Part shown: positions 33,315-41,491 of the stretch, one piece after another
How positions within the stretch are numbered: the stretch's first letter is position 1
Layout: every line of letters begins with the position of its first letter
Source of the DNA: Burkholderiales bacterium
GTDB lineage: Bacteria > Pseudomonadota > Gammaproteobacteria > Burkholderiales > WYBJ01
DNA: 42,388 nucleotides
Reading direction: 5' to 3'
Assembly: GCA_022841915.1 (NCBI GenBank)
Contig: JALHQN010000030.1
Location: 1-42,388, forward strand
Position numbers and translations under genes: made by a program
The notes under the pieces: generated by a model
The model's input: only the letters and a program-made list of their open reading frames with translations
Databases searched by the model: none
Told to the model about the DNA's origin: nothing

Positions 33315-34535
33315 CTAGACGATGCCCTTCGCGCGCATGGCCTCGATCTCCTTGTCGGAGTAGCCCGCTTCGCGCAGGACCTCGGCTGAATGGGCGCCGG
33401 CGGGGGCCGTGGCCATCCGGATGTCCTTGGGCACGCCCGACAGATTGATGGCGGAACCGACGATATCGAAGGTGCCCAGTTCGGGGCTCTGCATCGGCCG
33501 GGCGATGCCCAGGTGCTGCACCTGCGGATCGGCGAACACCTGACCGATGTCGTAGATGGGGCCGCACGGCACGCCCGCCTCTTCGAAGATCTCGATCCAA
33601 TGGTTGGAGGGCTTTTTCTTCGTTTCCAGAGAGATCGCGTCGTGGATGGCCTTGCGGTCCTTGCTGCGATCCTGCACCGCCTTCCATTCCGGCTTCTCTT
33701 TCCAGTCGGGACGGCCGATGGCTTCGCACATGCGCTCCCACACGCGGCTCGACGAAGCGGCGATGTTGATGAAGCCGTCGCTGGTCGGGAACACGCCGGT
33801 CGGGATGCTGGTCGGATGGTCGTTGCCGGCCTGCTTGGCGACTTCCTTGTCCTTCAGATAGCGCGCGGCCTGGAAGTCGAGCATGAAAATCATGGATTCG
33901 AGCAGGCTGGTGGTGACCCAGCGGCCGACGCCTGTGGTGTGGCGCTCGAACAGCGCGATCATGACACCCAGTGCGAGCAGGTTGCCGGCTGTCAGATCGG
34001 CGATCGGGATCCCGACGCGCACGGGGCCTTGGCCCGGCAGGCCGGTGATCGACATCAGACCGCCCATGCCTTGCACGATCTGATCGACGCCGGCACGCTT
34101 GCCGTAGGGGCCGGTCTGGCCGAAGCCGCTGATCGAACCGTAGACGATGCGCGGGTTGACCTTCTTCACATCGTCGTACGAGACTTTCAGCCGGTGCTTG
34201 ACCGCCGAACGCATGTTCTCGATGATGACATCGGCTTTCTCGACCAGCTTCATGAAGGCGGCGTGGCCCTCGGGCGACTTCAGATCCAGATTGACCATGC
34301 GCTTGTTGCGATGCAGGTTCTGAAAGTCGAACCCGTCGCGCTTGCCGGCGACATCCTCCGCGCCGGGAACCGGCGGCGGTTCGATGCGGATGATCTTCGC
34401 GCCCCAGTCGGCGAGATGCCGCACGCAAGTGGGGCCGGCGCGTGCCAGCGTCAGATCCAGCACGGTGATGCCGGCAAGCGGCAGGGGCGCTTGGGCGCTG
34501 GATGCGGGGGCGGCGGAGGGTGCTGCTGTCGTCAT
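33315..34535 (-). CDS. Class III CoA-transferase (CaiB/BaiF family)
   Basis: The enzyme moves CoA from a donor thioester to a carboxylic acid. The 406-residue product has the family marks ITVLDLTLARAGPTCVRHLAD, IIRIEPP, NKRMVNLDLKSPEG, ADVIIENMR and SISGFGQTGPYGKRAGVDQIV; the last contains the catalytic Asp151. Length is normal. ATG 34535 is chosen over GTG 34553 for its AGAAGGA. It is first in the run CoA-transferase, GST, heme lipoprotein, and divergent from a TfdA-like dioxygenase gene. It probably activates an acid that then enters the beta-oxidation-like enzymes of this region. Confidence 0.93.
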   Translation of the reverse strand: MTTAAPSAAPASSAQAPLPLAGITVLDLTLARAGPTCVRHLADWGAKIIRIEPPPVPGAEDVAGKRDGFDFQNLHRNKRMVNLDLKSPEGHAAFMKLVEKADVIIENMRSAVKHRLKVSYDDVKKVNPRIVYGSISGFGQTGPYGKRAGVDQIVQGMGGLMSITGLPGQGPVRVGIPIADLTAGNLLALGVMIALFERHTTGVGRWVTTSLLESMIFMLDFQAARYLKDKEVAKQAGNDHPTSIPTGVFPTSDGFINIAASSSRVWERMCEAIGRPDWKEKPEWKAVQDRSKDRKAIHDAISLETKKKPSNHWIEIFEEAGVPCGPIYDIGQVFADPQVQHLGIARPMQSPELGTFDIVGSAINLSGVPKDIRMATAPAGAHSAEVLREAGYSDKEIEAMRAKGIV

Positions 34536-34657
34536 TGCTCGATCCTTCTGCACTGAGAGTTTTGGAGGTGCGCGTCGAACACACAGCGTTCCCGCCGAAG
34601 GGTTCGCGCGCAGAGGGGCGTTTGCGGCGGCTTGGGCAGGTGGTTAAGCTGTGGCGT

Positions 34658-34675
34658 CCTGAGTCGAAACTCAGG
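34658..34675. promoter_or_regulatory. Inverted repeat upstream of the TfdA-like gene
   Basis: CCTGAGT and ACTCAGG form perfect seven-base arms around CGAA. The repeat ends 33 bases before the dioxygenase start, between the divergent dioxygenase and CoA-transferase genes. It could be an operator or a leader hairpin. Confidence 0.35.
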
Positions 34676-34708
34676 TGTCTAGTGTAACGGCGTACCAGCG
34701 AGGGACCA

Positions 34709-35608
34709 ATGGCGATTACCATCATGCCCGTGACACCGCAGTTCGTCGCGGAAGTGGGCGACGTGGACTTGACGCGCCCGATTCCGGACGGCGACTTTGC
34801 CGAGATCCAGGCAGCCTTCTGGAAGTACTCCGTCCTGGTGTTTCCCGATCAGGACATCACGCCCGAACAGCATCTGGCGTTCGCAGGGCGTTTCGGGCCG
34901 ATCGAGAACGAGCGCACGCTCGACCCGAAGGCGACACCGACGCGCTTTGCGGGCGCCTTCTCCGATATCTCCAACCTGACGGCCGAGGGCCAGATCTGGG
35001 GCGAGACGAGCCGCCAGCGGATGTACAAGGCGGGCAACAAGCTCTGGCACACGGACAGTTCGTTCAAGCGCCTGCCGTCTCTGACCTCCTTGCTGCATGC
35101 GCGCACCGTCGTGCCGCTGGGCGGACACACCGAGTTCGCCGACGAACGCGCGGCTTATGATGCGTTGCCGCAAGCGATGAAAGACAAGCTCGAAGGGCTG
35201 GTCGCCGAGCATTGGATCGGAACATCCCGGCTGCGCACCGGGTTCAGCGAGTTCAACGAGGACGAGCGACGACGACTGCCTCCGGTACCGCAGATGCTGG
35301 TCCGCACCATTCCGCAGAGCGGGCGCAAGGCCTTGTTCCTGGCGTCTCACGCCGGCCGGATCCTAGGCTTTCCCGACGACGAAGGGCGGCTGTTGATCGA
35401 TCAGCTCATCGCGCATTGCACTCAGCGCCAGTTCGTCTACACCCATCGGTGGCGCCCCAACGAGTTGGTCATGTGGGACAACCGGTGCACAATGCATCGC
35501 GGCACCGACTTCGACGATCTGCGCTGGGTCCGCGACATGCGTCGCGTCACGGTCAGCGACGTCGCCAACAGCTGCGAGCAGGCAGGCGTGACTGTCGCCG
35601 CGGCATGA
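34709..35608 (+). CDS. TfdA-like alpha-ketoglutarate-dependent dioxygenase
   Basis: The enzyme class hydroxylates a substrate using Fe(II), oxygen and 2-oxoglutarate. The 299-residue product has the facial triad His114-x-Asp116 (in KLWHTDSSFKRLPS) and His263 (MWDNRCTMHRG), plus Arg278/279 for the cosubstrate. These positions are one residue off those I recall for 2,4-D dioxygenase TfdA (H113, D115, H262), and segments such as GGHTEFADERAAYDALP are close to TfdA as well. It may cleave an aryl-ether or oxidise a related acid; taurine-type activity is less likely. ATG 34709 follows GAGGGA. It is divergent from the CoA-transferase gene. Confidence 0.9.
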   Translation: MAITIMPVTPQFVAEVGDVDLTRPIPDGDFAEIQAAFWKYSVLVFPDQDITPEQHLAFAGRFGPIENERTLDPKATPTRFAGAFSDISNLTAEGQIWGETSRQRMYKAGNKLWHTDSSFKRLPSLTSLLHARTVVPLGGHTEFADERAAYDALPQAMKDKLEGLVAEHWIGTSRLRTGFSEFNEDERRRLPPVPQMLVRTIPQSGRKALFLASHAGRILGFPDDEGRLLIDQLIAHCTQRQFVYTHRWRPNELVMWDNRCTMHRGTDFDDLRWVRDMRRVTVSDVANSCEQAGVTVAAA

Positions 35609-35802
35609 GCACGCGCTCGTCGCGCTGCGTATCTTGCCGTCGGTAGCGAGGCGGCAGTTTCCGTGGAGTGAGTGCTCTCGCCGACGTCCGAGCCGATGGC
35701 GTCGCCGGGAGCGCAGCACCCGCGCGATTGATCGAGGCTGAAAAGCGGCGCTTTCAGCGTAATATCGCAGGCTCTTTTAGCGTGCTCCGACAAAGGGATG
35801 CG

Positions 35803-36963
35803 ATGAACGATAGGGCGGGAAGCAAGAATGCCGCTGCGGCGGCGTTCCCACTGACATCGGCCAGTTTGGCTGAGCTTGGATTTCACGAACCGGCGCTCGC
35901 AAAGCTGCGCCAGCTGATCCAGTCGCACATCGAGGAAGGCCGTTATCCGGGGGCGCAAATCGCATTGGCGCGTCACGGCCGGCTGGCGATGTTCGAGACC
36001 TTCGGCGATGCCCATATCGCGCCGAACAAGCCCGCGGCTGACGACTCCTTGTGGCTGCTGTTCTCCAACACCAAGGTGATTACCGCCGTCGGCATCTGGA
36101 TGCTCGTCGAGCAGGGCCTGGTCCGGTTCTCCGACACGATGGCCGAGCACGTGCCCGAGTTCGCCAAGCACGGCAAGGGCGAGATCACCGTGGCGCAGGT
36201 GATGAGTCACCGGGGCGGCTTTCCCAGCCAGGCCGTGACCTTCGACTGCTGGGGCGATCACGCCGAGTTGCGCCGCCAGGTATGCGACTTCACGCTCGAA
36301 TGGACGCCCGGGACGCGCCTGCAGTACCACCCCAAGTCCGCCCATGCGGCGTGTGCGGTGCTGATCGAGGCGATCAGCGGCATGGACTATCGCGATTTCC
36401 TGCGCACCCGCGTGATCGAGCCGCTCGGGCTCGGGCGGGATCTCTACGTCGGACTCCCCGATGCCGAGCACGGCCGGGTCGCCGCGATGCACGAGCCCTT
36501 GGCAGCAGGCGGGCACAAAGCGTTCGTCGAGGAGAACACCGCGGCCTACCGCCGAGCGGGCATTCCCAGCAGCGGCGGCTTCGCGACCGCGCGGGGCATG
36601 GCGGCGCTATATCAGATGATGGTCGGGCGCGGCCGTCTCGGTGCCACTCGTCTGGTCTCTGGCCGCCTGATCGATTTCGTCACCCGCAATCACACCGGCG
36701 ACATGCATGATCACGGCATGAACATGCCGATGCATCGCGGTCTGGGCGTGCACGTGCGCGGGATGACCGAGACCATACGCGGGCTGGGCAGCATCGCCTC
36801 GCCGCGCACGTTCGGTCACGGCGGCGCGGGCGCCTCGTACTGCTGGGGCGATCCGGACTCGGGCGTGTCTTTCGCCTATCTGACCAACAGCCGCTTGCCC
36901 GAGCCGTGGCATACGCGCCGCCTGGACTTGGTGGCCAATCTGGTGCACGCGGCAATCGACTGA
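35803..36963 (+). CDS. Serine hydrolase of the beta-lactamase (class C-like) fold
   Basis: The 386-residue product has the S-x-x-K motif S88-N-T-K91 (LLFSNTKVITA), a Tyr in LQYHPKSAHAA at the position of the usual Y-x-N motif (Y-H-P here), and a HGG motif in FGHGGAGASY. There is no signal peptide, so it is cytoplasmic, which argues against an antibiotic-resistance role. Members of this fold include esterases and carboxylesterases such as EstB, and 6-aminohexanoate-dimer hydrolase. It precedes an SDR gene by 27 bases, so the two form an operon; it could release an ester or lactone intermediate. ATG 35803 follows AAGGG. Confidence 0.88.
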   Translation: MNDRAGSKNAAAAAFPLTSASLAELGFHEPALAKLRQLIQSHIEEGRYPGAQIALARHGRLAMFETFGDAHIAPNKPAADDSLWLLFSNTKVITAVGIWMLVEQGLVRFSDTMAEHVPEFAKHGKGEITVAQVMSHRGGFPSQAVTFDCWGDHAELRRQVCDFTLEWTPGTRLQYHPKSAHAACAVLIEAISGMDYRDFLRTRVIEPLGLGRDLYVGLPDAEHGRVAAMHEPLAAGGHKAFVEENTAAYRRAGIPSSGGFATARGMAALYQMMVGRGRLGATRLVSGRLIDFVTRNHTGDMHDHGMNMPMHRGLGVHVRGMTETIRGLGSIASPRTFGHGGAGASYCWGDPDSGVSFAYLTNSRLPEPWHTRRLDLVANLVHAAID

Positions 36964-36990
36964 GTACCGAACGACAAGGAGAGAATATTC

Positions 36991-37782
36991 ATGCAGACAG
37001 GACTATCCGGGCGCGTCGCGCTGGTGACGGGAGGCAGCAAGGGCATCGGACGCGCGATCGCCCTGGCGCTTGCACGCGAGGGCGCGCACGTCGCCCTATG
37101 CGCACGCGGCGCAGCTGACCTGGAGGACGCCGCCAAGGCGATTCGCGCGCTCGATGTGCAGGCGCTGGCCGTTCCCACCGACATGACGCAGCTCGATCAG
37201 GTGAAGGCGTTCGTGGCGCGGGCGATGGAGCACTTCGGGCGCATCGACATCCTGGTGAACAACGCCGTGACCTCCACCCAGGCGAAGTTCGCCGGACTCT
37301 CCGACGAGGAGTTTCGCTACCACATCGACGTGAAGCTGCTGGGCTATGTGCGTTGCGCGCGTGAAGTCGTGCCGCACATGCGCGAGAAGGGATGGGGGCG
37401 GATCCTCAATGTCGCCGGCATGACCGCGCGCATCGTCACCGACTACCGCATGACCAACGGCATCGTGAACTCGGCCGTGTCGAATTTCTCCAAGCATCTC
37501 TCGGAGCAGGTGGCGAAGGACGGCATCACCGTCAATACGATCCATCCCGGAACGACCTGGACGCCTCGGCAGGAGTCGGCGCTGCGCAAGGTGGCGCAGC
37601 TGGAGAACAAGAGCTTGGAGCAGGTCTGCGCCGAGCGTCTGAAGGAGGTGCCGATCGGCCGCTTCATCCAGCCCGACGATCTGGCGAATCTCGCGCTCTT
37701 CCTGTGTTCGGACGGGGCCGGCGCCATTACCGGTCAGGCGATCGCCGTCGACGGCGGTTCGGGACGTTCCATCAATTATTGA
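36991..37782 (+). CDS. SDR-fold protein without the usual catalytic Tyr-Lys pair
   Basis: The 263-residue product has a good cofactor site (VTGGSKGIGRAIALAL, residues 12-27) and a NNA motif (90-92) and ends with ITGQAIAVDGGSG as in normal SDRs. In the active site, however, where Y-x-x-x-K is expected, the alignment of NGIVNSAVSNFSKHL puts Asn156 and Asn160, and the catalytic Ser position reads Ala-Gly in ILNVAGM. A Tyr at 152 is in register four residues earlier and lacks its Lys. A reductase of the usual kind is therefore unlikely; a NAD(P)-binding lyase, hydratase or regulator-like role is possible. It is the second gene of the pair with the serine hydrolase. ATG 36991 has AAGGAG. Confidence 0.85.
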   Translation: MQTGLSGRVALVTGGSKGIGRAIALALAREGAHVALCARGAADLEDAAKAIRALDVQALAVPTDMTQLDQVKAFVARAMEHFGRIDILVNNAVTSTQAKFAGLSDEEFRYHIDVKLLGYVRCAREVVPHMREKGWGRILNVAGMTARIVTDYRMTNGIVNSAVSNFSKHLSEQVAKDGITVNTIHPGTTWTPRQESALRKVAQLENKSLEQVCAERLKEVPIGRFIQPDDLANLALFLCSDGAGAITGQAIAVDGGSGRSINY

Positions 37783-37873
37783 TGGGGCGGGTCGAGCGAA
37801 CGCAGGCGTGCGCTTCGCTTGCCGTGCGTTCGCCCGCGGGAGCGGCGTTGGAAGCCGCTCCGCGTCATGCCGC

Positions 37874-39082
37874 CTACAGATGCTGCTCTTCGAAGGGCAC
37901 GCCGAGGACGTACTTGCCGACCGTGTCGTAGTGCGACATGCGGCTTTGCACGTGTTGGGTGATGACGTTCACGTCCTGGAACATGCGCTGAATGACGTTG
38001 CCTTCGAACACCGCGGTCGCGCCGGCGGAGAGATACACCTGACGCACAACCTCGGCGGCCAGGTGGATGGCGTGCGTCGACGCGATGCGCAGATTGGTGC
38101 GGCTTTCCATGGTCACCTCGCCGGCAACGGCGTCTTCCCAGATCTGGTGCACGGCTTCCATGAGGTAGGCGCGCGCCGAGCGCAGGGTTGCTTCGGCCTT
38201 GCCGACCGTGGCCTGTGTCATCGGCAGGTCGCGGAGCAGATTCGTCTGATAGCGGGGCGCCTTGGATCCGGCGAGCTCATAGAAGGCCTCCAGCGCGTTG
38301 CGGGCGATCGCCAACGAGGTGGCCGCATCGCCTGAGGCGAAATGCAGCGAGCGGGCGATCTTGTAGAAAGGGCCGTCGTGCAGGAGTGGCGCATCCGCGT
38401 GGGGAACGGTGCGTTCGGCGGGCACGAACACGTCTTCGACACTGAAGTGATGGGTGCCGGTGCCGCGCATGCCGCGTGTCTTCCAGGTGTCCAGCACCTC
38501 GGCTTGCGCTCTCGGCACGAAGAAGTAGCGCACATCGGGCTTGCCACCGATCTGGCGGGGCTGGCCGTTCTCGATTACCTGGCCCTGGGCGGCGAACCAG
38601 GCCGCGTGTGGCGCGCCCGAACTGAAGGGGTGCTTGCCCGTGACCCGGAAGCCGCCGGGCGCGACGATGCCCTTGCCGGTCGCGGCAGGGGTATTGGCGA
38701 CCACCGCGCGCGGCACGTCGATCCAGATGGCGCGTGCCGCCTCGACGGGCATGCGCACGGAATAGGTGCCGCCGAAGATGGAACCCTGGCTCACGCACCA
38801 CGCAGCGCTGGCATCCCCTCGTGCGATCGTCTCGATGATGCGCACGAACGTGGGGAAGTCGACTTCGTGGCCGCCGACCGCCTTGGGCACGGCCATGATG
38901 AAAAGCCCGGCGTCGGCGATCGCCTCGAAGATCGGCTGAGGCAATGCTCGCGCCTGCTCGATCGCACCGGCAGCCTCGCGTATCGAAGGCGCCAGCTTGC
39001 GCGCGGCATCGAGCAAGGCCGCGGCCGAGCGGGGCGAGGTGGCACTGCTTTGCGGCAGTTGGTTGGCGCTTTCAGAGTCCAT
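37874..39082 (-). CDS. Acyl-CoA dehydrogenase-fold flavoprotein, monooxygenase-like (HsaA/DszC type)
   Basis: The 402-residue product has FAD/FMN-fold marks DASAAWCVSQGSIFGGTY, GGFRVTGKHPFSSGAPHA, RGTGTHHFSVEDVFVPAERT and YLSAGATAVFEGNVIQRMFQDV with VITQHVQSR. This combination points to the group of two-component flavin monooxygenases and nitroalkane-oxidase-like members of the acyl-CoA dehydrogenase superfamily rather than to beta-oxidation. Such enzymes need a separate flavin reductase, none of which was seen here. It is 49 bases after the Old Yellow Enzyme gene and in the same operon; it converges with the SDR gene. Confidence 0.85.
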   Translation of the reverse strand: MDSESANQLPQSSATSPRSAAALLDAARKLAPSIREAAGAIEQARALPQPIFEAIADAGLFIMAVPKAVGGHEVDFPTFVRIIETIARGDASAAWCVSQGSIFGGTYSVRMPVEAARAIWIDVPRAVVANTPAATGKGIVAPGGFRVTGKHPFSSGAPHAAWFAAQGQVIENGQPRQIGGKPDVRYFFVPRAQAEVLDTWKTRGMRGTGTHHFSVEDVFVPAERTVPHADAPLLHDGPFYKIARSLHFASGDAATSLAIARNALEAFYELAGSKAPRYQTNLLRDLPMTQATVGKAEATLRSARAYLMEAVHQIWEDAVAGEVTMESRTNLRIASTHAIHLAAEVVRQVYLSAGATAVFEGNVIQRMFQDVNVITQHVQSRMSHYDTVGKYVLGVPFEEQHL

Positions 39083-39131
39083 GATGACCGCTTTCCGTAT
39101 CGCCGTTGGCTTGCGTGGATGGTAGCGAGCG

Positions 39132-40283
39132 CTACGCCTTGATGCCGGCTTGCGCCGTGGAATGCTGCAGTTCCTTGAATCCGCGTTTGCGCCGATCTAG
39201 GTAATAGCCGTAGACCGGGGGCATCTGTGCGTACGGGGCCGGCTCGCCGAGTTTGAGGGCGGCGTCCATGGCCCAGTTCGGGTTGACCAGCAATTCTCGG
39301 CCGAGGGCGACCAAGTCCGCCTCGCCTTTCTGCAGGATGGATTCTGCCTGGTCGGCATGCACGATCATGCCGACGGCCATCGACATGATGTCCGCGCCGT
39401 TGCGCACCGCGTCGGCGAACTTCACCTGGTAGCCATAGCCGACGATGTTGTTGCTCGGCGCGGTGTCCGAGATGCCGCCGGCACTGCAGTCGATGCAATC
39501 GACACCGTGCTTCTTCAGCGCGCGGGCGAGCGCCACGCTGTCGTCGATCGTCCATTCGGTTTCGTCGATGGCCGAGATGCGCAGGAAGAGGGGCTTGTTC
39601 TCGGGCCAGTATCGCTTGGTCGCCTGGACGACCTCGATCGCGAAGCGCATCCGGTTCTCAAGCGAGCCGCCGTAGCGATCCGTGCGCTTGTTGGCCGTGG
39701 GCGAGAGAAACTGGTGCAGCAGATAGCCATGCGCGCCATGAATCTCGAGCACGTCGAACCCTGCTTCGTCGGCCCGCCGCGCGCCTTGCGCGTAGGCTTC
39801 CATCATCTCGCCGATATCGTCGTAGGTCATTTCGCGCGGCGCCTGATAGCTTCCCGAATGCGGAACGGGACTCGGGCCGATCAATTCCCACGGTTCGCCA
39901 TGATCGACGCCCGGGCAATTCTCCATCGGGGTGCGTCCTTCCCAGGGCAGATTGCGTCGCGCCTTGCGCCCGGAGTGTCCGAGTTGAATGCCGACGGCCG
40001 AACCGTAGCTCTTCACCAGGTCGACGATCTTGCGCATGCCGGGGACGAATTCGTCCTTCCACAGACCTAGATCCTTGGGCGTCGAGCAGCCCCGCGGATC
40101 GATCTTGGTCGATTCGACGAACACGAGCCCGACGCCGCCTACAGCGTACTTCGCGTAGTGCGCGAAGTGCGTCTCGTTGGTATAGCCGTTGGTGGCGGAG
40201 TAGGTCAGCATCGGCGAGAGGACGATGCGGTTTTTCAGCGTGAGGCCGCGGATGGTGAGCGGCGAGAAAAGCAGTGAAGTCAT
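39132..40283 (-). CDS. Old Yellow Enzyme family NADH:flavin oxidoreductase (YqjM-like)
   Basis: The 383-residue product is a TIM-barrel ene-reductase: RIVLSPMLTYSATNGYTN, VFVESTKIDPRGC, IQLGHSGRKAR (substrate-binding His), VLEIHGAHGYLLHQFLSP, TANKRTDRYGGSLENR and LVALGRELLVNP. It is of the classical, short YqjM type. Position 26, where most YqjM-type enzymes have a redox-tuning Cys, is Leu (SPMLTYS). It reduces activated C=C bonds or nitro groups with NAD(P)H. ATG 40283 is the family start. It leads the acyl-CoA-dehydrogenase-like gene and is divergent from a Bug gene, with a palindrome between them. Confidence 0.9.
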   Translation of the reverse strand: MTSLLFSPLTIRGLTLKNRIVLSPMLTYSATNGYTNETHFAHYAKYAVGGVGLVFVESTKIDPRGCSTPKDLGLWKDEFVPGMRKIVDLVKSYGSAVGIQLGHSGRKARRNLPWEGRTPMENCPGVDHGEPWELIGPSPVPHSGSYQAPREMTYDDIGEMMEAYAQGARRADEAGFDVLEIHGAHGYLLHQFLSPTANKRTDRYGGSLENRMRFAIEVVQATKRYWPENKPLFLRISAIDETEWTIDDSVALARALKKHGVDCIDCSAGGISDTAPSNNIVGYGYQVKFADAVRNGADIMSMAVGMIVHADQAESILQKGEADLVALGRELLVNPNWAMDAALKLGEPAPYAQMPPVYGYYLDRRKRGFKELQHSTAQAGIKA

Positions 40284-40355
40284 GACGCGAGTTCTCGGAT
40301 GGTGGACTTGGTGCCGTCGGGTACGTCGCTTCGACGCAGCCTGGCGTTTCGCGGA

Positions 40356-40369
40356 GATGGTATACCATC
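40356..40369. promoter_or_regulatory. GntR-like palindromic operator
   Basis: GATGGTATACCATC is a perfect 14-base palindrome. Its core TGGTATACCA fits the T-x-GT-N-x-AC-x-A pattern of many FadR/FCD-type GntR operators. It lies between the divergent starts at 40283 and 40407. No GntR gene is in the window. Confidence 0.5.
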
Positions 40370-40406
40370 CGCCCTGAGCGATGTAACACTATCCACAGGA
40401 GACTTC

Positions 40407-41396
40407 GTGAAGCAACGAGCACGCGCAATCGTTCCGATCGCGGCCGTTTTGGCAGCGGTGGGCATGTCGATCGGAAAGGTTGGGCACGCCGCCGAGGCCT
40501 ATCCTTCCAAGCCAGTTCGCATCGTGGCCGCATTCACGCCGGGAGGATTCGTCGACTTCACGGCGCGCCTGGTGGCCCATTCGATGAGCGCGGCATTGGG
40601 GCAACAGGTGGTCGTCGACAACCGACCCGGGGCCGGCGGGATCGTGGGAACGGAACTCGTTGCGCGTGCCGCGCCCGACGGCTACACCCTCACCCTCGGC
40701 AGTCTGGGCACGCATGCGGTGAACCAGAGTCTCTATCCGAAACTGCCTTACAACGTGCTGCGGGATTTCCAGCCGGTGGCCAGGGTGGCGAACGGGCCGA
40801 GCATCCTGGCGGTGCATCCTTCGCTACCCGCGCGCTCCGTGAAGGAACTCGTCGCGCTGGCAAGGTCGCGTCCGGGCGAAATCAATTACGCGTCCGCGGG
40901 CGCCGGAACTTCGACGCATCTCGCTGCCGTTCTGTTCGAGCACCTGGGCCGCGTGAAGCTGGTGCATGTGCCCTTCAAGGGCGGCGGACAGTCGATCGTC
41001 GCACTGCTCTCGGGCGAAGTGCCCGTCACCTTCGGCACCGCCGCCTCGGTGTCGCCGCACACCAAGACGGGCCGCTTGCGCGGCCTGGGCGTGACGAGCG
41101 CCCAGCGCTCACCTGTGCTGCCGGATCTGCCGACCGTGGCCGAGAGCGGCCTGCCGGGCTACGAGATGCTCAATTGGCTCGGCTTGTTCGCCCCGGCCGG
41201 AACGCCGTTGTCGGTAGTCGATACGTTGAGCAGCGAGGCCGTTCGGATCGTTCGCATGCCCGAGGTCGCGGGGAAGTTCAATGCGCAGGGCGCCGAGTCC
41301 TCACCGATGCCCAGAGAGGCGTTCACGGCGTTCGTGAAAGCCGAAGTGGATAAGTGGGCGAAAGTCGTCGCCGCGACTGGCATGACATCTAACTAG
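40407..41396 (+). CDS. Bug/TctC-family tripartite transporter solute receptor (GTG start)
   Basis: The 329-residue product has a signal peptide (AIVPIAAVLAAVGMS with cleavage after HAAEA) and the Bug hallmarks VRIVAAFTPGGFVDFTARL, VVDNRPGAGGIVG, AAPDGYTLTL, INYASAGAGTSTHLA and LVHVPFKGGGQSIVALLSG. The start is GTG 40407, chosen because AGGAG lies six bases upstream and because the signal peptide begins there; the frame is open further upstream, across the palindrome. Ninety-five bases downstream is a TauD/TfdA gene. It may bind the acid that the dioxygenase or OYE processes. Confidence 0.88.
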   Translation: MKQRARAIVPIAAVLAAVGMSIGKVGHAAEAYPSKPVRIVAAFTPGGFVDFTARLVAHSMSAALGQQVVVDNRPGAGGIVGTELVARAAPDGYTLTLGSLGTHAVNQSLYPKLPYNVLRDFQPVARVANGPSILAVHPSLPARSVKELVALARSRPGEINYASAGAGTSTHLAAVLFEHLGRVKLVHVPFKGGGQSIVALLSGEVPVTFGTAASVSPHTKTGRLRGLGVTSAQRSPVLPDLPTVAESGLPGYEMLNWLGLFAPAGTPLSVVDTLSSEAVRIVRMPEVAGKFNAQGAESSPMPREAFTAFVKAEVDKWAKVVAATGMTSN

Positions 41397-41491
41397 AGCA
41401 GCAGGCCGCTGCCGAGGAGCGAGTGCGACCGGCGGCGAATCGAGAACGCGCTGCCCGTCTGCGGCGCGCAGATGCGACTGGAGGAGGATCC

